Source: Psychrilyobacter atlanticus DSM 19335
Lineage (GTDB): Bacteria > Fusobacteriota > Fusobacteriia > Fusobacteriales > Fusobacteriaceae
Assembly: GCF_000426625.1 (NCBI RefSeq)
Contig: NZ_KE384547.1
Coordinates: 1,851,159 to 1,915,158 of the forward strand
Reading direction: 5' to 3'
DNA: 64,000 bases
Under the pieces are notes generated by a model. That model was not told the DNA's origin. It was given only the letters and a program-made list of their open reading frames with translations, and did no database searches. How positions within the stretch are numbered: position 1 is the stretch's first letter; every line of letters begins with the position of its first letter. Shown in pieces: positions 53,665-63,468 of the stretch. A program made the position numbers and the translations under genes.

Positions 53665-54948
53665 TTATGCTCTTGCAAGTTCTCTAGCATCTTTCATCAA
53701 TATATATGTTAGAAGCCCTGCTGCTACTGTCGGTACTACCCACACAAATCCTTGGCTAGATAACGGAATAGCTCTATAGATACTTTCTATTGCTCCGATC
53801 TCTGTATTGTCTACTACTATTTGTAAAACAGCTAAGATTCCAGATACTCCTACACAACTACGTCTGATTGCTATAGAATTAATTCCTAATATCCCTAAGA
53901 ATATTAAAACTATTGTTATTGGATATAGTATTCCTAAGATTGGAGATGCTATCACAACTATCTTATCCACTCCAAAGTTAGCCATAAATGCTGATAGTAC
54001 ACAAGAAACTACAGCTACTTTTTTATAATCCATATTATAAGTCTTTGAGAAAAACTCCGATACAACCATAGTTAGTGCTACTGCTGTTGAAAGGCATGCT
54101 GCTATTACACATATTCCAAATATTAAGTTTCCATACTGTCCTAAAAATATATTTACAAAATTAGATACTAGTTCTGGTCTAGAAATATCAGCTGGGAAAT
54201 ATTGATTTCCTGTCGCACCTAAATAAAATAGTCCAAGATATATTATAGAAAGTCCTGTACCTGTTACTATACTTGCTCTTTTTATAAGGGATGCTCTTTC
54301 ATTTTTAGATGTATATCCCCTTGCAGTTAAGTTAGCTAATATAACCATACTGAATAATCCTGCCATGATACCATCCATTGTTTGATACCCTTGAGAAAAT
54401 CCAAATCCAAATGAATTTACCTGAACATGGGAAGCTCCTGGAGCAGCAACCTTATTAGTTATACCAAGAACGATCATAGATAATACAATCGTTACTATTG
54501 TAGGAGTTAGAAACTTCCCTACTTGATCTATCGCTCTAGAAGGATTCAATGACATGTACAGAGTTACTGCAAAGAACACTATTGATATTATTATTGGGCT
54601 TATATGAAAACTTCCAAGATTTGGTAATAGTCCTAATTCATACGCTGTAGCTGCTGTTCTTGGAGTATTTGTGAATACAACAGACGCCATTAAAAGTAGT
54701 GAATACATTGTAAAAAATGGTTTCGATACCTTCCCTGCAAAGTTTTCAAAGCTTCCAACCTTGTTCATTGTCAGTACTCCTAATACAGGAAGTCCTATCC
54801 CGGTAAATGCAAATCCCATTGCTGAAACTAACCAATTTTCACCCATTGCTAATCCTATACTTGGAGGAAATATTAAATTTCCTGCTCCAAAAAACATTGA
54901 AAATAATGCTAACCCTATAACTAACCAATCTAATTTATTTTTTTTCAT
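53665..54948 (-). CDS. brnQ: Branched-chain amino acid transport carrier BrnQ
   Basis: From the ATG at 54948 (GGTGG five bases upstream) the protein has 427 residues with 12 transmembrane helices. LALFSMFFGAGNLIFPPSIG at the N-terminus is the LivCS/BrnQ signature. It takes up leucine, isoleucine and valine with Na+ or H+. A long upstream region without genes, holding a heptamer repeat, precedes it. No T-box or other riboswitch was found. An ATG four codons earlier is an alternative start. Confidence 0.93.
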   Translation of the reverse strand: MKKNKLDWLVIGLALFSMFFGAGNLIFPPSIGLAMGENWLVSAMGFAFTGIGLPVLGVLTMNKVGSFENFAGKVSKPFFTMYSLLLMASVVFTNTPRTAATAYELGLLPNLGSFHISPIIISIVFFAVTLYMSLNPSRAIDQVGKFLTPTIVTIVLSMIVLGITNKVAAPGASHVQVNSFGFGFSQGYQTMDGIMAGLFSMVILANLTARGYTSKNERASLIKRASIVTGTGLSIIYLGLFYLGATGNQYFPADISRPELVSNFVNIFLGQYGNLIFGICVIAACLSTAVALTMVVSEFFSKTYNMDYKKVAVVSCVLSAFMANFGVDKIVVIASPILGILYPITIVLIFLGILGINSIAIRRSCVGVSGILAVLQIVVDNTEIGAIESIYRAIPLSSQGFVWVVPTVAAGLLTYILMKDARELARA

Positions 54949-55383
54949 TTTATCCACCATCCTTAAATTTAGTATTAACCGACGAAATAATTATCTATTT
55001 CTGATGTTTTATCTTGTTTTGATAATTTTATTTAAGGTTCACCTCCAAGTTTAATTTCCTTATATTGTGTTCTACAGTTGCCTGTTTCTGTTTTTTTTTA
55101 GTTCATTTGTGCCTTTTCAAATCGATTATATTCTAAGAATCAAAAAAAGTCAAGCATAAAAAGTATAATAGTGAAATAAGTATCAAATAAGTGATACTTT
55201 TAAAACTTTTTTAAAAAAAATTTGACTTTTCATTTTTTTTAGTGTATTACTGTAATAAGATAGATAGTTGATAGTTTCAAAAAGTTAATTTAATTTTGGT
55301 TAATGTCGGTCATTAGATTATCATTATTAGAAGTTAAAGTTTTTTTGTTAAAATGTATTTTGAAAATAGCAAGGGTAATAGAA

Positions 55384-55491
55384 TAAGTAGTAAGTAGTAA
55401 GTAGTAAGTAGTAAGTAGTAAGTAGTAAGTAGTAAGTAGTAAGTAGTAAGTAGTAAGTAGCAAGTAGCAAGTAGCAAGTAGCAAGTAGCAA
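55384..55491. repeat. Heptanucleotide tandem repeat (TAAGTAG/CAAGTAG), 15 units
   Basis: Eleven perfect TAAGTAG units (55384-55460) are followed by four CAAGTAG units (55461-55488) and a partial one. The switch from T to C at one position is sharp, suggesting growth by slippage within each block. It lies between brnQ and proS and could vary in number between cells. Confidence 0.97.
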
Positions 55492-55780
55492 TATGATAAA
55501 CCAACTAGTTGTAGTAAAAAAGAAAAAAGATTTATTAACAAATAACAGGTAACTGTTGAGAGTTATTCGTTATGTTTCAAGGTTTAAAAATAACCCCTTT
55601 TTAGATTATGGTTATTGGTTTCAAATTTAAAATAACAACCAACTAATTGTGAGTTGGATATTATTTTAAAAGGCAAAATTTTTATTAGAAATTAGAAGTA
55701 TTAGAGTAAAAAGTTAGAAATGAAAAATTATTGTATTTCTGTTAGTATATTTAATGTATTTTTAAAACTATCTATCTATG

Positions 55781-55811
55781 AAAAAAGGAACTCCTCAGAG
55801 TTCCTTTTTTA
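55781..55811 (-). terminator. proS terminator
   Basis: AAAAAAGGAACTC and GAGTTCCTTTTTT pair over four bases; T run on the minus strand. Confidence 0.9.
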
Positions 55812-55816
55812 TTTAC

Positions 55817-57538
55817 TTAACCTTTAGCTATTATTTCTTCAATAAATGAAATTACTTCTTCTGCTTTTACTTCAAAAGCTTCATTAGTTTTTCTAACCTT
55901 AACTTCTACTAATCCATCCTTAGCTCCTCTTCCAACTATTAATTTAATAGGGAATCCGATTAAGTCTGCATCTTTAAATTTAAATCCTGGTCTTTCTTTT
56001 CTGTCATCGATTACAGTATCGATATTCTTATCAGTTAATTCAGCATATAATTTTTCTGCTAATCCTAATTGATCTGCATCTTTTATGTTTGCAGGAATTA
56101 CATCTACTAAGTAAGGAGCTATTGACATAGGCCAGATAATTCCATTTTCATCGTTATTTTGTTCTATTGCAGCAGCTAGAGTTCTAGAAACTCCGATACC
56201 ATAACATCCCATAGTCATTGTTTTTGTCTTTCCATTTTCATCTAAAAATGTAGCTCCCATACTTTCAGAATATTTCTTTCCAAGTTTGAATACATGACCA
56301 GCTTCTATTCCTCTGGCACTTTCCAATTCTCCCTCGCTACATCTAGGACATCCTTCTCCAGCTTTTACGCTTCTAACGTCTCCTACAATATGAGCTGTAT
56401 AGTCTCTACCATAGTTTACGTTCATATAGTGTGTATCCACTTGGTTTCCACCGGCAGTATGGTTTATGATCTTAGTTACACTCTCATCAGCAACAAGTGT
56501 CATATCACCTAATTCAATGTTATATGGTCCCATATAACCTTTTACCAAGTTATAGGCAATTAAATCTGCTTCACTTAACATAACTAGATCAGTTTCATTT
56601 AATAAGTTCTTAAGTTTAACCTCGTTTATCTCATAGTCTCCTCTTTGTAAGACCATGTATGCTTTTAATGATAAAGTATCCATATAAGTTATAGCTTTTA
56701 CAGTCTTAGAAGCAGGAATTCCAAAATATTCACAAACGTCGTCTATCTTAGCAACATTAGGAGTATCTCTTAATTCTACTTCTGCTAGTTCTTCTTTAGT
56801 TTCTGTTATTTCTTCTTTAACAACACTCTCTGCTTTCTCAAGGTTAGCTGCATAATCACAAGTATTACAGAAGATTATTTCATCTTCACCAGATTCAGCT
56901 AATACATGAAATTCTTGTGATCCGCTTCCTCCGATAGCTCCTGAATCTGCTTCTACAGATCTAAATTTAAGCCCACATCTTTCAAAAACTCTAGTGTAAG
57001 CAGCCTTCATATTTTCAAATTCTTCGTCTAAAGATTCATCAGTTGCATGAAATGAGTAAGCATCCTTCATTAAGAACTCTCTTCCTCTCATAAGTCCGAA
57101 TCTAGGTCTTCTTTCATCTCTAAATTTAGTTTGAATTTGGTAAAGACTAAGGGGTAAAGATTTGTACGATGATATATCATTTCTAATTATATCTGTGATT
57201 ACCTCTTCATGAGTAGGTCCTAATATAAAGTCTCTTCCATGTCTATCTTGAAGTCTCATCATTTCTGGTCCCATTGCATCCCATCTTCCAGTTTCTTTCC
57301 ATAATTCTGCTGGTTGTAATACTGGCATAAACAATTCTTGAGAACCTGCTCTATCCATCTCTTCTCTAGTTATTTTTTCTACCTTTTGTAATGCTCTATA
57401 GCCTAAAGGAAGGTATGTGTAAATCCCACTCGCTAATTTTTTTATCATTCCTGATCTTAACATCAATTGATGACTTACTACCTCAGCATCTTTTGGTGTT
57501 TCTTTTAATGTCTTTGCATACATCTTACTGAATCTCAT
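55817..57538 (-). CDS. proS: Prolyl-tRNA synthetase (bacterial type)
   Basis: A 573-residue class II synthetase of the bacterial type with the editing insertion. Motifs include GIYTYLPLGYRALQKVEKIT, motif 2 in FRDERRPRFGLMRGREFLMK and the INS editing domain near residues 225-400. Motif 3 (GCYGIGVSRTLAAAIEQ) and the anticodon domain (DVIPANIKDA, VIDDRKERPGFKFKDAD) follow. It charges tRNA-Pro. AGGAGG lies about ten bases before the ATG. No T-box leader was found upstream. Confidence 0.98.
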   Translation of the reverse strand: MRFSKMYAKTLKETPKDAEVVSHQLMLRSGMIKKLASGIYTYLPLGYRALQKVEKITREEMDRAGSQELFMPVLQPAELWKETGRWDAMGPEMMRLQDRHGRDFILGPTHEEVITDIIRNDISSYKSLPLSLYQIQTKFRDERRPRFGLMRGREFLMKDAYSFHATDESLDEEFENMKAAYTRVFERCGLKFRSVEADSGAIGGSGSQEFHVLAESGEDEIIFCNTCDYAANLEKAESVVKEEITETKEELAEVELRDTPNVAKIDDVCEYFGIPASKTVKAITYMDTLSLKAYMVLQRGDYEINEVKLKNLLNETDLVMLSEADLIAYNLVKGYMGPYNIELGDMTLVADESVTKIINHTAGGNQVDTHYMNVNYGRDYTAHIVGDVRSVKAGEGCPRCSEGELESARGIEAGHVFKLGKKYSESMGATFLDENGKTKTMTMGCYGIGVSRTLAAAIEQNNDENGIIWPMSIAPYLVDVIPANIKDADQLGLAEKLYAELTDKNIDTVIDDRKERPGFKFKDADLIGFPIKLIVGRGAKDGLVEVKVRKTNEAFEVKAEEVISFIEEIIAKG

Positions 57539-57867
57539 ATGATCTAATCCTCCTAATATTTTGATGAAATATTGCCCATCATCACTAATTTTAAATTAAT
57601 AAATTATTTTATCTTGTAATTTTTCTTATCTATCATTATATCAAGTTTGTTTTGGTTTATCAAAATTTTTATTGATATAAAAGAAATTTGTGAAAATTTT
57701 CTATAGTTTATAGTAGTTTACACCTGCTTAATTCTAAAATATAAAAAATAAGTTAGATGCCTCATTGTCTATGATACGCCAAGTTTAACAGTTTTACTAA
57801 ATAAAAAGTGGGTTAATCTACAGATTAACCCACTTTTTATTCAAATCATTTCATAGCTACTGATATT
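57539..57867. other. Intergenic region upstream of proS
   Basis: About 330 bases. The proS ribosome-binding site is at the left end and the terminator of the DUF4344 gene at the right. Between them the sequence is AT-rich; no riboswitch, T-box or small gene was recognised. Confidence 0.6.
57801..57840 (-). terminator. DUF4344 gene terminator
   Basis: AAAAAGTGGGTTAATC pairs perfectly with GATTAACCCACTTTTT over a four-base loop; T runs on both sides. Confidence 0.92.
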
Positions 57868-58638
57868 TTATTGAAATTCTTTATATGTATTTAAAAGAAT
57901 ACCATCTTTTAAATAGGGTTTTAAAAGCCTCAACCAATTGATAGTCTGTCTTTCAAACATCTCCTGAGCCATAAGTCGCATGTCTTCATCCATCTTCAGG
58001 TCTTCTGCTATATTCTCATATTTTTCAGGATTGCTTCCATATACCAGATTAAGACTTCTATACCCTCTCTGGTCATCCAGACTGTGCTCGTCCATTAAAT
58101 CTTCAGAAGTAAATTCTTCTACTTCCAACCCCTCCATAAAGAAAAGTTCTGCTGCTGAGATAGCTCGTTCTTCTCCATCTTCCAATGTCAAGATAAGCAT
58201 AATTATTCCAAAGTCATCTACAGCATCTTCCTCTTTTCCCAGAACAGGTATATCTAAAAGATCCACCAGGGCATGACCTAATTCATGATAAAAAGTATGT
58301 TCTATGGCATCCTTTGCATAGATTTCCCATTCCTTCTTATATTCATCTTTAAACCTTTCCCTGATTTCCATTATAAAATCATAACTTATGACTATCTTAC
58401 GGTCTTCAGGACTATAATAGACAGAGTCTTTATCAGCTACTTCTACCACTACCTGTAGTTCTTCCTCTATCTTTATCTCTTGGTTTACAGTATCTACTAG
58501 ATCTTCGATAACTCTATTTTTTATCATCCATTCCTTTACTTCTTTCTCCTTCTTTCCAGTTGGAGGGGAATAATTAACCTGAACTCCACCAAAAATAATC
58601 ACAATATTTAACATAAATAATATTAATATCTTTTTCAT
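57868..58638 (-). CDS. Secreted DUF4344 putative metallopeptidase
   Basis: A 256-residue protein. Signal peptide (MKKILILFMLNIVIIFGG), then HTFYHELGHALVDLLDIPVL, whose HELGH is a zincin-type HExxH motif near residue 117, and a downstream KEEDAVDDFG segment with further acidic residues. DUF4344 proteins are predicted metallopeptidases. It follows the peptide-binding lipoprotein by 22 bases, so peptide release and uptake could be linked. Activity is not shown. Confidence 0.85.
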   Translation of the reverse strand: MKKILILFMLNIVIIFGGVQVNYSPPTGKKEKEVKEWMIKNRVIEDLVDTVNQEIKIEEELQVVVEVADKDSVYYSPEDRKIVISYDFIMEIRERFKDEYKKEWEIYAKDAIEHTFYHELGHALVDLLDIPVLGKEEDAVDDFGIIMLILTLEDGEERAISAAELFFMEGLEVEEFTSEDLMDEHSLDDQRGYRSLNLVYGSNPEKYENIAEDLKMDEDMRLMAQEMFERQTINWLRLLKPYLKDGILLNTYKEFQ

Positions 58639-58660
58639 TTTTTTCTCCTAAATCATCATT

Positions 58661-60166
58661 TTATTCCTCTATGGAAACTGGATAGAAATCATGCAGCGTC
58701 ACTGGATGTAAATTTAACCCCTGAATATCTCTTTGAGTTCCGACACTTAAAATTCTGTTATACAACATAACTTCGGCAGCATCATCTACGATAATCTCTT
58801 GAGCCTTTTCATATATTTCCTTTCTTTTTTCAGGATCTATAGAAACTTTTCCTTCCTCCAATAATTTATCTACCTTTGGATTGCTATAAAAACTTCTGTT
58901 TCCTGCTGCACCCTTTGCCGTAGAGTGATAAACTGCATATAATCCATAGTCTGCATCACCAGTTACACAACCCCAAGACCCTAAAAACATCTCATGTTTT
59001 CCTTCAGCTGTGTATGTAAAAAACGCTCCTGTTTCATAAGATTGGATAATCAGATCTATACCGATCTCCTTTAGCTGAGCCTGTACAATAGTAGCTACAT
59101 CACTGTTTGAATTCCCTTCATATATGGTCAATGTTAATGTCAAACCATCTTTATATCCGGCTTTAATCAAGTGTTCTCTCGCCTTTTCTGGATTATACTC
59201 ATATGCCTTTGTTTTATCTGTAAATCCAAAGACACCTGGTGCAAGTGGAGAGGTCGCTACTTTTCCTGCTCCATCTAGTACAACGTCCACTATACTTTGT
59301 TTGTCTATGGCATAGTTTATAGCCAATCTTAAATCTTTATTTTTAAAGACCTCTTTATCATTATTAAAACCAATATATGAATATGAGATAGATGGTTTTT
59401 CTAATAATTTTAAATTATTGTTATTTTTTATATTTTCAATATCAACGGCACCAATGGAAAGAGCAATATCTAATTCTTTCGTCTCCAGACCAATGGTCCT
59501 GTTGGAAGCTTCTACAATATTTCTTACCACAAGATGCTTAAATTTTGGAGGAGTCAAAAAGTATTCATCATTTCTAACCAAAGTGACTTTATCCCCTGCA
59601 TCCCAAGATTCAAATTTATAAGGCCCTGTTCCAACTGGATGTTGTCCATAATCTTTTCCATACTTTTCTATGGCTTTTTTATTTACAATAGCCAAAGCCG
59701 GGTGGGACAGGTGGGCAAATAATGGACCGAATGGTGTTTTTGTAATTATCTGTACAGTATAATCATCTATAACCTTAATCTCCTCCAATGGCGGTAAGAT
59801 AAAGGCTATCCTTGGTGAAGTCTGCATCCTTTCAAAAGAATACTTTACATCCTCTGCTGTAAAATCTTCTCCATTATGAAATTTAACTCCCTTTCTCAAC
59901 TTAAATTCTACAGTTTTTGGATTAATCTGTTCCCAGCTTTCTGCTAATCCAGGAATAATTTTCATATCTCCAGTTGATTCTACCAACCTTGAATAAATTT
60001 GCTTATTTATCCTCAGAGAACTTCCATCATTTCCCATGTGTGGGTCCAATGATTTTGGATTAGCTGAATCTGCAATCACTAATGTATCTCTCGTTTTCTC
60101 TGCTACCTCTTTTTTTCCACATGCTAAAAGCAGCAGTGACAACATTATAAATATTAACTTTTTCAT
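58661..60166 (-). CDS. Peptide/nickel-type ABC transporter substrate-binding lipoprotein
   Basis: A 501-residue family 5 solute-binding protein. The lipoprotein signal ends LLLLACGKKE, with Cys16 as the lipidated residue. ADSANPKSLDPHMGND, LAESWEQINPKTVEFKLRKG, VKFHNGEDFTAEDVKYSFER and YAIDKQSIVDVVLDGAG are typical of DppA/OppA/GsiB. It captures peptides or similar ligands for an ABC importer whose permease and ATPase genes are not in this window. The next gene is the secreted peptidase. Confidence 0.93.
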   Translation of the reverse strand: MKKLIFIMLSLLLLACGKKEVAEKTRDTLVIADSANPKSLDPHMGNDGSSLRINKQIYSRLVESTGDMKIIPGLAESWEQINPKTVEFKLRKGVKFHNGEDFTAEDVKYSFERMQTSPRIAFILPPLEEIKVIDDYTVQIITKTPFGPLFAHLSHPALAIVNKKAIEKYGKDYGQHPVGTGPYKFESWDAGDKVTLVRNDEYFLTPPKFKHLVVRNIVEASNRTIGLETKELDIALSIGAVDIENIKNNNNLKLLEKPSISYSYIGFNNDKEVFKNKDLRLAINYAIDKQSIVDVVLDGAGKVATSPLAPGVFGFTDKTKAYEYNPEKAREHLIKAGYKDGLTLTLTIYEGNSNSDVATIVQAQLKEIGIDLIIQSYETGAFFTYTAEGKHEMFLGSWGCVTGDADYGLYAVYHSTAKGAAGNRSFYSNPKVDKLLEEGKVSIDPEKRKEIYEKAQEIIVDDAAEVMLYNRILSVGTQRDIQGLNLHPVTLHDFYPVSIEE

Positions 60167-60275
60167 ACTCTTTCCTCCTAAATATAAAATAATATCCTTA
60201 TGATATTACTTTTATATTAGAGTAATAGCAAGTTTAATTCCTCGATATTTCCATGGTATTAATCCATATATAATT

Positions 60276-60980
60276 TTATCTTTTTTTAAAATGCTGATTC
60301 AAATATATATTTAACCGGTCTGTACTTTCATATATAATCTCCATACTTTTTAGCTCAATAGCTCCTACAACTCCAGTGTCGTAACTTCCACAATCTATAG
60401 ATATTTTTTGATCACTCACAAAGTGAATCTTTCCATCTAAGTTAGGAGTGTGTCCATAGACTACGATTTTGTCAGTTTTTAAAAGGGGGTGGTCTATAAA
60501 GTCTCCTCTTATCCATGTCATCTCATAGGGGATCTGATCCTCTATGCTTTTTTCCGGATTTATTCCTCCATGAACTACGAAATATTTACCCAAATCAACT
60601 GCTATGGGCATATTTTTTATATACTTTAAATGTTTATTCAAAATATCATATTTTTTCTTATAGGAATCAACTGTCTGTCTCCCTCCATTCCTATACCAGG
60701 CAAATAATTCACCCTTTTCAATGGCATTGACCATGAGATCTTCGTGGTTACCAAAGGTATGGATTATATTTAATCCACTCTTAACCAATTCTTCTATTGT
60801 GTCATACATCTTTAAACTAGAAGGCCCACGGTCGCAGGAATCACCATTTATAATCAACAGATCCTTTTCAGTCAATTTTATCTTATCCAATAATTTTAAA
60901 AATACATTATGATATCCATGGATGTCACTTATAATCCATACCTTGTCATAATCTTCCATATCTAACTTCACTATATTCAT
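60276..60980 (-). CDS. PPP-family metallophosphatase
   Basis: From the ATG at 60980 (AGGAGTGG upstream) the product has 234 residues. SDIHGYHNVF, INGDSCDRGPSS, FGNHEDLMVN, VVHGGINP and VYGHTP are the five blocks of the PPP family, as in bacterial PrpA/PrpE protein phosphatases and diadenosine tetraphosphatase ApaH. It could dephosphorylate proteins or dinucleoside polyphosphates. It follows recG by ten bases and is probably co-transcribed with it. Confidence 0.88.
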   Translation of the reverse strand: MNIVKLDMEDYDKVWIISDIHGYHNVFLKLLDKIKLTEKDLLIINGDSCDRGPSSLKMYDTIEELVKSGLNIIHTFGNHEDLMVNAIEKGELFAWYRNGGRQTVDSYKKKYDILNKHLKYIKNMPIAVDLGKYFVVHGGINPEKSIEDQIPYEMTWIRGDFIDHPLLKTDKIVVYGHTPNLDGKIHFVSDQKISIDCGSYDTGVVGAIELKSMEIIYESTDRLNIYLNQHFKKR

Positions 60981-60990
60981 AAATCCACTC

Positions 60991-63039
60991 CTATTTAATC
61001 TCATCCACTTTGAATTTTTCTACTATGTCTATCCTCAATGTATTTTCCTGTATCTCTCCACTATATTTTTTTAGATACTCTATGGAGATATCTCTGACCA
61101 GCTTTATAGTTTTTACATCATGAACTATATCTACAAATTTTAGATCTGACATCCCGCTCTGTCGTGTCCCGAATATCTCTCCAGGTTTACGAAGTTTTAA
61201 ATCCTCCTCGGCTATTAAAAAACCGTCTGTAGTTGATTCCATAACCTTCAATCTGGATTTTGAGGTATCATTATCTGTTTTTGCTATTAAAAAACAGTAA
61301 GATTTATGCTCACCTCTTCCTACCCTTCCACGAAGCTGATGGAGTCCTGCTAGTCCAAATCTATTAGCATTGGTTATCATCATTATAGTAGCATTAGGAA
61401 CATTCACTCCTACTTCTATAACTGTAGTAGAGACCAATATCTGCGTCTTATTTTTCTTGAATTTAGCCATTGTTTCTTCCTTCTCTGCATTTTTCATCTT
61501 CCCATGGAGAAGTCCTATCTCAAATTCAGAAAACCTCCTAAGCATCTCCTCATAAAGTTCTGTAGCAGAGGTCACATCAAGCTTCTCACTCTCTTCTATA
61601 AGGGGAGCTACGATATATGCCTGCCTTCCTTTAACCAATTGTTTTCTGATAAACTCATAGGCTTTTTCCAGATCATTATCCGACTCTATCCACTTGGTTT
61701 TTATAGGAGTTCTTCCTGGAGGCAGTTCATCTATGATCGAAACATCTAAATCCCCATAGATACTTAGAGCCAATGATCTTGGGATAGGTGTAGCACTCAT
61801 AACCAACAGATTAGCTATTTCACCCTTATCTCGGAGTTTTTTTCGCTGGTCTACCCCAAACCTATGCTGTTCATCTACCACAATCAATCCTAATTTGTGA
61901 AACTCCACATGATCCTCTATAAGGGCATGGGTTCCCACCACTATATCGATGACTCCCTCCCTTATCTCAGATAGGAGTTTTTCTCTTTTTTTCCCCTTTA
62001 TACTACCAGTCAGGATCTCCACCCTCACTCCTAATTCTGCCAAGTCATCCACTACTGACAGATAATGCTGTACAGCCAAAATCTCTGTAGGAGCCATGAT
62101 TACTCCCTGGTATGAATTCTCTACAAGGTATAGGAGCATTAAGACTGCTACAATGGTTTTCCCCGATCCAACATCACCCTGTATAAGCCTATTAACAATC
62201 TTTCCGCTAGATAGATCTTTATATATTTCTGTGATCACTTTTTTTTGTGCCCTGGTAAGGTCAAACCCTAAACTACCTAAATATTTTTTTACCATATGCC
62301 GGTCGTCATTTAACTTGTACTTAGAGTTATTATCCGCATCTAATTGAAACCTTTTAGATAATATTCCTAATTCTAGTATTAGGAGTTCCTCTACAGCCAT
62401 CCTGCTCTTAGCTTCCTCAATTTCCCTTAAGTTTTTTGGCAGATGAATTTTTAGAATTGCTTCCCTCCTACCTATCAATTTATATTTTTGGAGTATCTCT
62501 TCTGGGATATTTTCCTCCATGAAAGGGATATATTTTTTTATCGCATCTCTTATTATTTTTCGTAATCCATTTTGAGATAAGTTTCTATTACTGCTATAGA
62601 TAGGTTTTATTTCCTCACTTAATTTACCACTGTATTTCCTGTATTCCGGCCCCATAATCTGAAAGTTATATCCCCTCTTCACATTCCCGATAAATACATA
62701 TTCCTCTCCTACCTGGAGGCTTTTCTTTAGATACGGCATCTGGAACCAAACCATATCCAGCATCCCTGTCCCGTCAGTAATACGAGCCACAGTCATGGTT
62801 TTACGGGTTTTAGTTTTCCTATTTTCTACCGAGATAATCCTTCCGATAACCACCACATATTCTTCCGATCTGATCTCCCCTATCTTCTTTATATTAGATC
62901 TGTCCTCATAGGTTCGAGGGAAAAAACATATCAAATCCATGATGGTATTTATTCCCAGATTTTTTAGGGCAACTATAGTTTTTTCTCCTACACCCTTTAG
63001 ATCTAAAGTTTCTATTTTATTGTATAAGTTTTTGTACAT
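60991..63039 (-). CDS. recG: ATP-dependent DNA helicase RecG
   Basis: From the ATG at 63039 (GGAGG five bases upstream; an earlier ATG overlaps it) the protein has 682 residues. The wedge/OB domain is N-terminal (KKIGEIRSEEYVVVIGRI). The helicase motor has QGDVGSGKTIVAVL, DEQHRFGVDQR and RGRVGRGEHKSYC, and the C-terminal TRG-type end has SDLKFVDIVHDV. RecG remodels stalled replication forks and R-loops. Adjacent DNA at 63.05-64 kb is repeat-rich. Confidence 0.98.
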   Translation of the reverse strand: MYKNLYNKIETLDLKGVGEKTIVALKNLGINTIMDLICFFPRTYEDRSNIKKIGEIRSEEYVVVIGRIISVENRKTKTRKTMTVARITDGTGMLDMVWFQMPYLKKSLQVGEEYVFIGNVKRGYNFQIMGPEYRKYSGKLSEEIKPIYSSNRNLSQNGLRKIIRDAIKKYIPFMEENIPEEILQKYKLIGRREAILKIHLPKNLREIEEAKSRMAVEELLILELGILSKRFQLDADNNSKYKLNDDRHMVKKYLGSLGFDLTRAQKKVITEIYKDLSSGKIVNRLIQGDVGSGKTIVAVLMLLYLVENSYQGVIMAPTEILAVQHYLSVVDDLAELGVRVEILTGSIKGKKREKLLSEIREGVIDIVVGTHALIEDHVEFHKLGLIVVDEQHRFGVDQRKKLRDKGEIANLLVMSATPIPRSLALSIYGDLDVSIIDELPPGRTPIKTKWIESDNDLEKAYEFIRKQLVKGRQAYIVAPLIEESEKLDVTSATELYEEMLRRFSEFEIGLLHGKMKNAEKEETMAKFKKNKTQILVSTTVIEVGVNVPNATIMMITNANRFGLAGLHQLRGRVGRGEHKSYCFLIAKTDNDTSKSRLKVMESTTDGFLIAEEDLKLRKPGEIFGTRQSGMSDLKFVDIVHDVKTIKLVRDISIEYLKKYSGEIQENTLRIDIVEKFKVDEIK

Positions 63040-63051
63040 AAGTTCCTCCAT

Positions 63052-63215
63052 TCATTCTTTGCTTGTCCAAAGAACGGAATCAAGAAAGGACACCCGTAAA
63101 AAAATTATTATTCCATATTCAAGAAAATTATAAAAAATCGAATCGAAGCTATATATTTTAGAAAGTCGTCGAATATTTTTATAAATTTTCTTTTCATATT
63201 TCATTTACATAATTT
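63052..63215. other. AT-rich gap upstream of recG with a repeat-like segment
   Basis: Near 63060-63103 the plus strand has TTGTCCAAAGAACGG and then AAGAAAGGACACCCG, a GC-richer patch within AT-rich DNA. It has the look of a degenerate intergenic repeat and gives spurious short reading frames. The recG promoter must lie here. No gene was seen. Confidence 0.4.
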
Positions 63216-63227
63216 TTATAATGTCGT

Positions 63228-63275
63228 TTCTACCCTCTCTCGCCTTTTAGGCACTCTCCCCCTCATAGGGGGAAA
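63228..63275 (-). repeat. DUF559-associated hairpin repeat, copy 1
   Basis: The minus strand reads TTTCCCCCTATGAGGGGGA followed by GAGAGTGCCTAAAAGGCGAG and GAGGGT. It resembles copies 2 and 3, with an extra GCCT..AGGC stem inside. Confidence 0.6.
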
Positions 63276-63427
63276 GAAGTATATTCTAACCTTAACCTTT
63301 CCGGTCCTAACGGACCCCCTCCCCCCTTTTGACATCGTAAAAATCATATTTACTAAATATAATTTTTTAGTACTCGTCAATCGGGCAAGGGAACCTATTT
63401 TTTCTACACCACAACTATTCCACTTCG

Positions 63428-63468
63428 ATTTCTCCCTACGAGGAAGAAAACACAAGAAGGAAGAGGGT
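63428..63468 (+). repeat. DUF559-associated repeat, copy 2, inside the DUF559 gene end
   Basis: ATTTCTCCCTACGAGGAAGA is followed by AAACACAAGAAGGAAGAGGG. The DUF559 reading frame runs into it and ends there, giving the odd C-terminus. It resembles copy 3 in the TTTCTCCCTA...GGAG..GAGGGT layout and the deoB-deoD hairpin in AGAAAACA.AAGAAGG. Confidence 0.65.

Larger units (their letters stand above)
54961..55816. other. Long non-coding region between brnQ and proS
   Basis: About 850 bases without a convincing gene. It contains the brnQ leader, the 7-base tandem repeat at 55384-55491, an inverted repeat CCAACT/AGTTGG at about 55640-55660 with a related CCAACTAGTTG near 55501, and the proS terminator. 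An open frame at 55290-55541 (minus) is created by the repeat and is not accepted as a gene. Confidence 0.7.

Noticed and set aside
55290-55541. 83-codon minus-strand frame rich in YLLLTTY
   Set aside because: The peptide repeat is a by-product of the 7-base DNA array; no ribosome-binding site, and reading frames through such arrays stay open by chance.
57539-57867. T-box leader of proS
   Set aside because: No AGGGTGG-A-CCGCG-like antiterminator box and no specifier-type stem were seen.
63216-63455. 79-codon minus-strand frame next to DUF559
   Set aside because: It reads through hairpin repeats, has a low-complexity basic composition, overlaps the DUF559 gene end, and no family was recognised.
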